From positions 186,001 to 250,000 of the forward strand of contig CAYTGM010000002.1 of assembly GCA_964437365.1 (NCBI GenBank): DNA of 64,000 nucleotides, written 5' to 3'. Source of the DNA: CAYTGM01 sp964437365 (lineage in GTDB: Bacteria; Sumerlaeota; Sumerlaeia; SLMS01). Below, in pieces: positions 55,174-63,095 of the stretch. A program made the translations under genes and the position numbers. The first letter of the stretch is position 1; each line of letters begins with the position of its first letter. The notes below the pieces were generated by a model. The model had not been told where the DNA came from. It was given only the letters and a program-made list of their open reading frames with translations, and did not search any database.

Positions 55174-55268
55174 TGAGTTGGCCTTTTTGTTATTGGGGAA
55201 TTCCTGACATGGTTATCAGGGATTTCTGGATAATTTACGCTTCATTTGTAAGGGACTGGAGCAGTCTT

Positions 55269-55499
55269 TTAGAGGGGTTCCTCTGATACCAGTTCATAAT
55301 CCTTCTCGAAAACCTTCCTCAGTTGTCGTTCGGCCTGCTCGGCCGAAGTCCCGTAAAAAGTTGGACTTCTGGGCGCATCAGGGTTTTCCCCGAGAGGCTC
55401 CATCCGAGCAACCCAATGATCATCCTTATGCTCAATCAGGAAGTGAACCTTGAGTGTATTCTCGTTGTCCAGATGCTCAAAGGTCATCAGTTTTTTCAT
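55269..55499 (-). CDS. small hypothetical protein, 76 residues
   Basis: A GAGGAG seven bases ahead of the ATG and a compact alpha/beta composition (LKVHFLIEHKDDHWVARMEP, then an acidic helix 'AEQAERQLRKVFEKDY') support a real gene. The strand-helix order resembles the HicB-like partial-RNase-H fold, but it is short and no HicA lies next to it. Divergent from the FHA kinase gene. Confidence 0.7.
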   Translation of the reverse strand: MKKLMTFEHLDNENTLKVHFLIEHKDDHWVARMEPLGENPDAPRSPTFYGTSAEQAERQLRKVFEKDYELVSEEPL

Positions 55500-55563
55500 T
55501 ATTCGCTCCTCAGGGGATAGCCCCTGGTCAAATGCTGAGGCAATTTAGAGTAGAACCAAATTA

Positions 55564-58293
55564 ATGCCATCAAATATCCGGAAAAAAACTGATCTTGCTC
55601 CTATTCCCTTACGAGATAGCGTAAGGCGAACTCGTGAATCGACGCAAACAGGAAAGCAGGGAGCTCCGATCGTGAACCTATGTATCAAGGAACCAGATGG
55701 CATCTCGGTTTTGAAGTCATTTGAAGGTTTACCGATAGTTATAGGCAGGGGCCAGGAGACGGACATCGTCCTGAAGGACAAGAACGTATCGCGTGTCCAT
55801 GCGGAAATTCACGCCATCGGAGAACAATTGTTCGTTCGCGATCTTGATTCACTCAACGGAACACGGTTGAATGGTGAAGTTATCGTGGATGCCTCTTTTC
55901 AAAGGGGAGATATCGTTGAGGTGGGCGATTGCGAGATTCGCCTGTTGGATGAAATTCCTGAGGATCGTGATTACATTGATGAGGAACAGATGGACTTGAG
56001 TGGAAATGCCTCGGGCGGTGTGCTCGAGATCATTCGGTCTCTGGATATTGAAAAGATCATCGACCAGAACGTCGTATCCATGGTGCCGAGGAGTAAAGGG
56101 TCTCCTTTAGAGAAGGAGCAACTTCGAGAGAGTGTCGAACGGCTGAATCAGGCATCGTCCAATCTGATCGTCATCATGAACTTGATTTCTTCGATCGGAA
56201 CCTATTCTCATCCCAATCAGGTTTGTGATCAGTTCGCGACAGCTCTTCGCACGGTTTTCCCCCATGTTGAAAATATGGCGGTTGTCGAATATGAAAGTGA
56301 TTCGACACGCCCAATGAGCATTCTATACGTTGATACAGATGAGAGTGACTTTCAACCAGCTGATGGACCAAGCAAAACAGTTATTCGAAAAGTCGTTGAT
56401 GAAGTCAGAGCCGTATATGCAGTAGATGCAAAGAAGGACCCTCGTTTCCACGCAAGTGATTCAATTGCTAACCGTGGTGTTCGTTCGATGATGTGTTCAC
56501 CCATCATCGTCAGGGGAGAAGTAAGGGGAGCGATGTACGTTGAGAATCTCTCGAACCCTTACTGTTTCAGTCAGTTCGATCTCAATTTCCTGACTGTTTT
56601 TGCCTTCCACCTCGGTACGGCGCTTGAGACTTCAAGAGCATTTGCAGAGCGCGATAGAGCTTTTGAAAAAGCTGTCGAAACCGTGAAGCTGGCTAAGCAA
56701 GACAAGTCAGCCCTTCTTCTCCAATACTCACAAAGCGAGAGGAAATTTCGCGCTCTTTTTGAACAATCGGCTCTTGGTGCAGCCGTGATTAATCTGATGA
56801 ATGGTGAGATCGAAGAAGTAAATGACGGTCTTGTCCGGATGCTTGGACATACGCGGAGAAGACTTTCCCGGATGACTTATGCAGAGCTACTTGCAAGTCC
56901 AAGTAGAGATGATGCTCAGGATTGGCTTAAGTATGTACGTGGACATGGAGAAGGATCCTGTAAGACTCAACTGTTAAGTAAGAGTGGTGAAAAGATCATC
57001 GCTCTGCAGTCCTGTCGGTCCTTGCGCATGGGCGAATCTGCGGTGATGGTCGCGTACTTCATCGATATTACTGCCAAGGAACGAGCTGAATCACAAATAA
57101 AGACACAGCTTCTTCGCGTTACGGCTCTCTCCGAGTTGAGTCAGGCGTATATGAAGACGATGGATCGCGAAAACATCTATCAACTGCTTTTTGACAAGGT
57201 GATCACGGTTCTACCAGTTGACAGTTTTATTTTCTTTCAGCGCGATACGATTTCTCAGGAGTTGCAGTTGGTTTTCCACAAAGTTCGTTCATCTGAAACA
57301 GAGTTCGAGGGGTCAGGTGAAGTCGATGAAGCTTTTCTAACCAACCTGAAACGCAAGCTTGAGGCAGTCATTGAATCGGGTCGTCCTTATGTTGACCACG
57401 GTGATGCAACGATGTTAAAGGTTGAACAAGGTGCAACAGTTGACCGGAGTTTTGCCGTTGTACCGATGTCTACACACCAGGAAGTAGAAGGAGTCGTTTG
57501 CGTTGGTTCATCAGATGCACAGGCATACGATTCGTCTCATGTGGAAACCCTTCTCGCGCTTGTAGCTCAGACTTCATTGGCATTGAGTAATGCGCGCGCA
57601 TTTGATAGTCTTCATGATCAACAAGAGAAGCTCCGCCAATTGAACCTTCAGATTATGAATGCTCAAGAGGTCGAAAGAAAACGAATCAGTCGTGAACTGC
57701 ATGACGGAGTCGGCCAGCAACTAACCGCAATGAAATATACACTTGAGTCCATTCAAAAGGCAGCGAAGAGTCAGGATGGAAAGAAACTCCTCGACAGGAT
57801 AGACGAGGCACGTGATCTGGCCTCTCAGATTATAGATGATTTGAGGTCTATCAGCCTGGATCTTCGTCCAACAATGTTGGATGATCTTGGTCTCAGACCA
57901 ACTCTGGAATGGCTCGTCAGGCAGTACAAAAACCGCTATGAAATTGAAATTGGATTTGAAGTAGAGCTCGGTGAAGATCCGATAGATGCAGACGTTTCAA
58001 CAGCGGCATTCCGTATTGTTCAGGAAGCTCTTGGAAATGTTGCAAAGCACGCGCAAGCGGAGGAAATCCACTTGAGTGTCACCGTTGAAGAAAATGATCT
58101 CATCATCGATGTTCTTGATAACGGAGTAGGGTTTGACTCCGAAGATCTTTCGCGCATGCAGACTGAGCGTGGGTGCAGCGGGATGCTAAACATGAGAGAG
58201 CGCGCTCGTTTTCTTAAAGGAACATTTCAATTAGATACAAAGCCTGGAGAAGGCACAAAACTTAGAATTACTATCCCTATTAAGGAGAATTAG
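55564..58293 (+). CDS. FHA-GAF-PAS-GAF histidine kinase (HisKA_3 type)
   Basis: Order of domains: FHA (~35-135; G61-R62-G63 and S76-R77-V78-H79 are the phosphothreonine-binding signature), GAF (~200-370), a coiled-coil and PAS (~390-510), a second GAF (~520-690), then HisKA_3 with RELHDGVGQQ around His713 and a HATPase_c (DNGVGFD). No transmembrane segment, so it is cytoplasmic. HisKA_3 kinases pair with NarL-type regulators, and one follows after four bases. An FHA domain implies that it reads Ser/Thr phosphorylation, which could connect it to the kinase at 61091. Confidence 0.93.
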   Translation: MPSNIRKKTDLAPIPLRDSVRRTRESTQTGKQGAPIVNLCIKEPDGISVLKSFEGLPIVIGRGQETDIVLKDKNVSRVHAEIHAIGEQLFVRDLDSLNGTRLNGEVIVDASFQRGDIVEVGDCEIRLLDEIPEDRDYIDEEQMDLSGNASGGVLEIIRSLDIEKIIDQNVVSMVPRSKGSPLEKEQLRESVERLNQASSNLIVIMNLISSIGTYSHPNQVCDQFATALRTVFPHVENMAVVEYESDSTRPMSILYVDTDESDFQPADGPSKTVIRKVVDEVRAVYAVDAKKDPRFHASDSIANRGVRSMMCSPIIVRGEVRGAMYVENLSNPYCFSQFDLNFLTVFAFHLGTALETSRAFAERDRAFEKAVETVKLAKQDKSALLLQYSQSERKFRALFEQSALGAAVINLMNGEIEEVNDGLVRMLGHTRRRLSRMTYAELLASPSRDDAQDWLKYVRGHGEGSCKTQLLSKSGEKIIALQSCRSLRMGESAVMVAYFIDITAKERAESQIKTQLLRVTALSELSQAYMKTMDRENIYQLLFDKVITVLPVDSFIFFQRDTISQELQLVFHKVRSSETEFEGSGEVDEAFLTNLKRKLEAVIESGRPYVDHGDATMLKVEQGATVDRSFAVVPMSTHQEVEGVVCVGSSDAQAYDSSHVETLLALVAQTSLALSNARAFDSLHDQQEKLRQLNLQIMNAQEVERKRISRELHDGVGQQLTAMKYTLESIQKAAKSQDGKKLLDRIDEARDLASQIIDDLRSISLDLRPTMLDDLGLRPTLEWLVRQYKNRYEIEIGFEVELGEDPIDADVSTAAFRIVQEALGNVAKHAQAEEIHLSVTVEENDLIIDVLDNGVGFDSEDLSRMQTERGCSGMLNMRERARFLKGTFQLDTKPGEGTKLRITIPIKEN

Positions 58294-58297
58294 GTTA

Positions 58298-58972
58298 ATG
58301 GCACAAGAAAGAGAAATCAGAATCCTCATCGCGGATGACCATACTATTGTTCGCGAAGGATTAAGGAAGCTATTGGATGATGAGTCAGGTATTGAGGTGG
58401 TGGGTGAAGCTACCGACGGCAGAGATGCCGTTGCAAAAGCCATCGATCTTCTTCCTGATATCGTCATTATGGATCTGTCGATGCCTGGTCTACATGGCCT
58501 TGAGGCAACAAGGCAGATTTGTAAACGCTCTCCAAAGACACGTGTCCTGATCCTCAGTATGCATAAGAATGAAGCGTATGTGTTGCAGGCACTTCAGTCT
58601 GGGGCCAGTGGGTATATACTCAAGGATTCGGCCTCTGAAGAAGTTGTTGGGGCGATCCATGCCGTAAGCAAGGGCGACAGTTATTTATCTCCTGCGATCA
58701 GTCGCGTTGTTATTGAAGACTATCTCAGAGTTAGCTCGCCCGGCCAAGGCGGAGCAAAGACTCTGTATGATACTTTGACCGTGCGTGAACGCGAGATTTT
58801 TCAGCTGCTAGCTGAGGGACTCAAGAACCAGGAGATCGCAGAACGTCTTCATGTGTCTGTGAAGACAGTGGAAACACATCGCGCTCATATAATGGAAAAA
58901 TTGAATTTGAACAACATCGCTGAGCTGGTAAAGTACTCTATTGAGATCGGTATCGTCCAGCTGGATGCCTGA
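58298..58972 (+). CDS. NarL/FixJ-type response regulator
   Basis: Receiver domain with the acidic pocket D13-D14 and phospho-acceptor D59 (IVIMDLSMPG), followed by a LuxR-type HTH (LTVREREIFQLLAEGLKNQE, residues ~155-205). AAGGAG ten bases before the ATG overlaps the end of the kinase gene. With the kinase it forms a two-component pair; a transcription terminator follows. Confidence 0.95.
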   Translation: MAQEREIRILIADDHTIVREGLRKLLDDESGIEVVGEATDGRDAVAKAIDLLPDIVIMDLSMPGLHGLEATRQICKRSPKTRVLILSMHKNEAYVLQALQSGASGYILKDSASEEVVGAIHAVSKGDSYLSPAISRVVIEDYLRVSSPGQGGAKTLYDTLTVREREIFQLLAEGLKNQEIAERLHVSVKTVETHRAHIMEKLNLNNIAELVKYSIEIGIVQLDA

Positions 58973-59000
58973 TGTTAAATTGTTATCAGTAAATGCAATG

Positions 59001-59038
59001 AGCAAGGCTGTGTCTGCGACTCAGCCTTGTTTTTTTTG
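59001..59038 (+). terminator. intrinsic terminator after the response regulator
   Basis: CAAGGCTG (59003-59010) pairs with CAGCCTTG (59022-59029) over an 11-base loop, followed by eight T's (59030-59037). It is 30 bases after the stop, between the regulator and the convergent sigma-54 gene. Confidence 0.88.
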
Positions 59039-59040
59039 CA

Positions 59041-60543
59041 TTAGAGTTCATATCTTGTGATTTTTCTTTGCAGAGTTGATCTTGAGATCCCCAGCTTGCG
59101 CGCACAGAGGGATCGGTTATCATCATAATAATCTAAGGCACGCTTTATATAGTCTCTTTCTACTTCTTCAAGAGTCTTAACTGGAGCCCCTGTAGAGACA
59201 AAATCCTCATGAGAAGGGTTCTCGGGAGTGATGTTCGACCTGATGACTCCAAGGTCTTCCTGTTTTTTTGAATCAGGTTGAAAACGGAATTTATTAAAGG
59301 TTTGTTCATCGACATGTATTTCATGACTGTCAGATAATATGATCATACGTTCGATCATGTTCTTCAGTTCTCTCACGTTCCCCGGCCAGGTGTAATTCCT
59401 CAAATAGTCAAGGACACTTTCTGAGAAGTCAGAAACATTCTTTCCTAATTCTGCTGACTTTTCTCTCAAAAATCTTTCAGCAAGAACTTCGATATCTTCA
59501 GGTCGATCACGGAGTGGGGGAATGTCTATATGCATTACAGAAAGACGAAAGTATAGATCCTCCCTGAATTCACCTTTTTCACACAGGCTGGCGATATTCT
59601 TATTCGTGGCTGCGATGATTCTCACATCTACTTTCTTTGAAACGGAGCTTCCAACCCTTGTCACGACCTGATCTTCAAGCACGCGAAGCAATTTTGGCTG
59701 AAGAGAGATATCAAGGTCTGCAATTTCATCGAGAAAAATCGTGCCTCCATCGGCGAGCTCAAAAAGTCCTTTTCTTGGCTGCTTGGCGTCTGTAAAGGCT
59801 CCTCTTTCGTGGCCAAACAATTCTGCTTCGACCAGGGGTCTTGGAATCGCGGAGCAATTCACTTTGATGAGTGGGTTTTCACGACGGGCAGACAGCTCAT
59901 GTATAGATTCTGCGACCATCTCTTTCCCCGATCCACTTTCGCCTGTGATGATAACAGGCGTGGAGGGCGTTCTTGAAACCCTGTCGATCATAAGATTGAT
60001 TCTACATATGGGGGCTGAGATTCCAACGAGCCGTTTAACCTGTCTTGCAGCTCCAGCCTTTGTTCTTGCCGAAATCTCTGTTTTAAGTACGCGCTGCCGG
60101 GCTGTAAGCGATCTACCAACGACGTATTGCAGTTTGCTTGCATCGACGGGTTTTGTCACAAAATCACAGGCTCCGTGGCGCATCGCTCTGGTGGCGGACT
60201 CAAGACTACTGTCGCCGGTTATCACCACAATGTGGAGCAACGGATCTTCTCTGATCAGCTCTGGAATCAGATTATCCCCACGAGCATCGGGAAGATGGAT
60301 GTCCAGCAGAAGAACTTCGATGCTTTCTTCTCTCAATGCGTGATGCAGTTCTTGTGCATCCGCCGCGACTGAAACCTTATATCCAGCCTTTCGGAGTGTC
60401 TGCTCAAAGGCAGAGCGAACAATTTGTTCGTCGTCACATACCAGTACGTGTTGCAAGGGCGTTGTTACTCCTTGGGGAGGGTAAGAGAAACTGTGAGGCA
60501 TCAAGCCAGAATTTTCATAAGTAAATACTCGAAAATGCCTCAT
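59041..60543 (-). CDS. sigma-54-dependent response regulator (NtrC-like)
   Basis: Receiver domain with D37-D38 and phospho-acceptor D81 (LLLDIHLPD), AAA+ domain with GESGSGKE Walker A and 'GGTIFLDEIADLD' Walker B, and a Fis-type HTH at the end (ARKLGISRSTLQRKI). The sigma-54-contacting loop, usually GAFTGA, reads GAFTDA here. The long start at 60543 or the Met at 60501 are both possible. It is the likely partner class for the PAS/HAMP kinase at 38504, but the two are not adjacent. Confidence 0.93.
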   Translation of the reverse strand: MRHFRVFTYENSGLMPHSFSYPPQGVTTPLQHVLVCDDEQIVRSAFEQTLRKAGYKVSVAADAQELHHALREESIEVLLLDIHLPDARGDNLIPELIREDPLLHIVVITGDSSLESATRAMRHGACDFVTKPVDASKLQYVVGRSLTARQRVLKTEISARTKAGAARQVKRLVGISAPICRINLMIDRVSRTPSTPVIITGESGSGKEMVAESIHELSARRENPLIKVNCSAIPRPLVEAELFGHERGAFTDAKQPRKGLFELADGGTIFLDEIADLDISLQPKLLRVLEDQVVTRVGSSVSKKVDVRIIAATNKNIASLCEKGEFREDLYFRLSVMHIDIPPLRDRPEDIEVLAERFLREKSAELGKNVSDFSESVLDYLRNYTWPGNVRELKNMIERMIILSDSHEIHVDEQTFNKFRFQPDSKKQEDLGVIRSNITPENPSHEDFVSTGAPVKTLEEVERDYIKRALDYYDDNRSLCARKLGISRSTLQRKITRYEL

Positions 60544-60744
60544 AATGGGTCAATCAACAAATGAAAAAAGTGATTCATTTGTCCCGCTTACTGATAGAGC
60601 CATCCTCGTTCCTCAAATTACAAAGCCGCCAGTTTCAAGAGTCGGAAGTGTCGCTAAAAAACAGGGCGATTCACCGAGTCCGTGTTGACCCATGTCTGCT
60701 TTATTGGGTTTATTAAGAAGACCTGAAAAGCGTGAGCTTCTGCG

Positions 60745-61065
60745 ATGATAAACTATGACTACATTTGCAAAGAGTGCGGAGTATATAGTACAATTAAACA
60801 TTCCATTAAGGAGAATCCTGATGTTCGCTGCCCCGAATGCGGGGAGAAGATGCAAAGGGATATTTCTGGTGGAGAAGAACCTATCATTAAAGGCGGCAAC
60901 CTTCCGGGGAAAGTGACTCGGGAAGTTCAAAAACGCGAAAGAGAAGAAATGCAGCATGCCCACGAAGTGAAAGACTGGGTAAAGAAAAAGGCGCAACCTA
61001 TGGCAAGGGAAGGGCTGAAAAAAGCACTGGTAGAGAAAAAAGTGAGGGAGAAGCCCAAGGATTAA
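60745..61065 (+). CDS. FmdB-type zinc-ribbon protein
   Basis: The opening MINYDYICKECG and the CxxC pairs (C8/C11 and C29/C32) are typical of the FmdB regulatory-protein family, ~60-110 residues. The second half is long, basic and helical (KREREEMQHAHEVKDWVKKK), with a lysine-rich end, longer than in many members. Convergent with the kinase gene, 25 bases from its stop. Biological role unknown. Confidence 0.85.
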   Translation: MINYDYICKECGVYSTIKHSIKENPDVRCPECGEKMQRDISGGEEPIIKGGNLPGKVTREVQKREREEMQHAHEVKDWVKKKAQPMAREGLKKALVEKKVREKPKD

Positions 61066-61090
61066 GGACCTCCTGTGCTGTTTGAGAGCG

Positions 61091-62563
61091 CTAACTCGTT
61101 GAAGAGAGTGAATGGACGATCTTGTCAATGAGCGCCGAACTCCAGGTTGACTTGGCATTAGTAGGCCCTGAACCACTCTGCATAGACACCAGGCACTCCT
61201 GTATTGCCAGAATCAATTCACCATAATCTTGATATCGATCCTCCTTCTTCTTTGCAAGCATTCTACTGACAAGGACAGATGTCTGCATCGATGTTGTGTT
61301 ATCCAGATCATACAGGAGAGGCGGTTCTTCCGTTTCATGTTTATGGATAACTTCTGAAAGAGTTTTGCCCTTGAAGGGAACTCGACCTGAAATCATATGA
61401 AAGAGACTTGCACCAAGAGCGTATATATCAGCAAGGTGGTCGACTTTTGAGGCATCTCTCGCTTGTTCAGGAGCAAAGTAATAGGGTGTGCCGATCGCCG
61501 CGCTCTTTGTTGTATCCTCACCGAGTTTCCCCTGACTGGCAACCATGCGGGCAAGACCAAGGTCAGCAACTTTAGCTCTTCGGTTTTTCGTCAGGAGAAT
61601 ATTAGCTGGCTTAACATCACGGTGCACAATTCCGTTGGCCAAAGCTTCTTCTAAACCCTCGGCAGTCTCTTTCGCGATCATTAAAGCTTCTGGTTCATTC
61701 ACTTTTCCATAGCGTTTCAAGTGGTCTGAAACTGACATCCCTTCCACATATTCCATAATGATCAGGTGGTAGTCGTTGATAAGGTCACAGTCGAGTACTC
61801 GAACCACGTTGGGATGATTAATCCGGGCCGCTGCCTGTGCTTCATGCATGAAACGCTCAACGTGTATACGATCATAGCGGGCCAGTGCGGGGTTGAGTAT
61901 CTTAATTGCAACAGGAATTCCCAGCATCTGATGGTGCCCTTTATATACAGTTCCAGAGGATCCCTTGCCCAATAATGCCTCGATCTGAAACTTTCCTAAC
62001 TTCTTGCCGATGAGAGAGGTTCCGCAAGGTTCCTGGTAGTGAACACTTTCCGTTGATGTACCTTTTTCAGTAGGTGTTAAATCTTCACTCTGTTGGGTCA
62101 ATGTCTGGGGCCGAGTCTCCCCTTGAGTTTCATCACATGGTTTCCTGCTGAGAATACTGTCTCCGCCCTGCTGAATCATCACGCGAGACTTGTTCTTTCC
62201 AGAGTCGATTTCTGGGGTGACCTTTGTGTTCTCTTCAATGGAAGTAGGGATGCGCTTCTTCGATGCAGGAGGTGATTTGCCCGCTTTTGCCCTGTGGATT
62301 TCAGATTCTGTCAGTTTACGAGTTGAAACACTTGAACGTTCCTTCAAGATGGCGGCTCTAGCTGCTTCCATAGGAATGTATCCTTTGGCAACCATCATGA
62401 GAGAATCGGACTCTGACTGACTGATAATACCCAAATTCCGCAGGTGAATCCAGAGTGGAGTCGAGGAATCAGAGGAACGCATCGACAAATCAATCTGCTC
62501 TCTCGATAGAAGGCCTAGGTCTACGAGTAGTTCAATCAGTGTTTCTCTGGATAATTCGGCCAC
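61091..62563 (-). CDS. Ser/Thr protein kinase with N-terminal small helical domain
   Basis: The kinase domain (~185-450) has the glycine loop GKGSSGTVYKG (~200), the ATP lysine in VAIKIL (~217), the catalytic loop VHRDVKPANIL (~312) and DLGLAR in place of DFG. The first ~75 residues form a compact helical domain (ETLIELLVDLGLLSREQIDL) and ~75-185 is a low-complexity linker. No transmembrane helix follows, so it is cytoplasmic. The start is a GTG with GGGAG six bases ahead. It is downstream of, and on the same strand as, the phycobiliprotein-like genes, 40 bases after the nearest. Confidence 0.92.
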   Translation of the reverse strand: MAELSRETLIELLVDLGLLSREQIDLSMRSSDSSTPLWIHLRNLGIISQSESDSLMMVAKGYIPMEAARAAILKERSSVSTRKLTESEIHRAKAGKSPPASKKRIPTSIEENTKVTPEIDSGKNKSRVMIQQGGDSILSRKPCDETQGETRPQTLTQQSEDLTPTEKGTSTESVHYQEPCGTSLIGKKLGKFQIEALLGKGSSGTVYKGHHQMLGIPVAIKILNPALARYDRIHVERFMHEAQAAARINHPNVVRVLDCDLINDYHLIIMEYVEGMSVSDHLKRYGKVNEPEALMIAKETAEGLEEALANGIVHRDVKPANILLTKNRRAKVADLGLARMVASQGKLGEDTTKSAAIGTPYYFAPEQARDASKVDHLADIYALGASLFHMISGRVPFKGKTLSEVIHKHETEEPPLLYDLDNTTSMQTSVLVSRMLAKKKEDRYQDYGELILAIQECLVSMQSGSGPTNAKSTWSSALIDKIVHSLSSTS

Positions 62564-62603
62564 AGAATTCTCCCGAACGATTTTTTATTCACGCGACTGA
62601 AGA

Positions 62604-63074
62604 TTAACTATTAAACACTTCTACCGCTTCATCAACCATAAAACTTACCTGTTTTGCTTCCATCTGCCCCAGGTACTGATCACATCGTTTTTGAGCCATT
62701 CGGTATGCGTCTTCAATAAACTCTTTGCCGAATTCAAAAGCATTCAGAATGGTCCTGAACCAGATATACATGCGATCTTTCGCATATTGAGGGTCATCAA
62801 GGACAATACTGTAGATCGCGTACCTCATCACCAACTTCATGTCCCGCAAGGTCTTCTCTTTGCAACCCTGGAACTCCTCAAGTTTGTGTGGGTACTTCTT
62901 ATACAATTCTCCAATGGTTGCATGGATAATCGTGAACTCCAGTTCCTTTAACTGCTGAGCAGTTGACGCAGAAGTTCTGACGGCACTTGCGTGTTCACGG
63001 AGTTCTGCAATTTCGTTGTTATTAATAGGTCTTACTTCAAGTTCCTGACTGAGTTCTGTGAAATCATGTCGCAT
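62604..63074 (-). CDS. phycobiliprotein-like (globin-fold) protein without the bilin cysteine
   Basis: 156 residues, close to a phycobiliprotein subunit. The order of motifs follows the phycocyanin pattern: a helix ending in I-G-E-L-Y-K-K-Y-P (residues 53-61), then LRDM at 76-79, R84-Y85, Y88 and D93-D94, as in the 'LRDMxxxxRYxxYxIxxxD' stretch of the family. Residue 75, where the bilin-binding Cys sits in phycobiliproteins, is Thr; a Cys is at 71. AGGAG nine bases before the ATG fixes the start. A globin/phycobilisome-fold role, perhaps sensory or structural, is inferred; the identification rests on a manual match. Confidence 0.65.
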   Translation of the reverse strand: MRHDFTELSQELEVRPINNNEIAELREHASAVRTSASTAQQLKELEFTIIHATIGELYKKYPHKLEEFQGCKEKTLRDMKLVMRYAIYSIVLDDPQYAKDRMYIWFRTILNAFEFGKEFIEDAYRMAQKRCDQYLGQMEAKQVSFMVDEAVEVFNS

Positions 63075-63095
63075 GGTAATCTTCTCCTGTGATTT

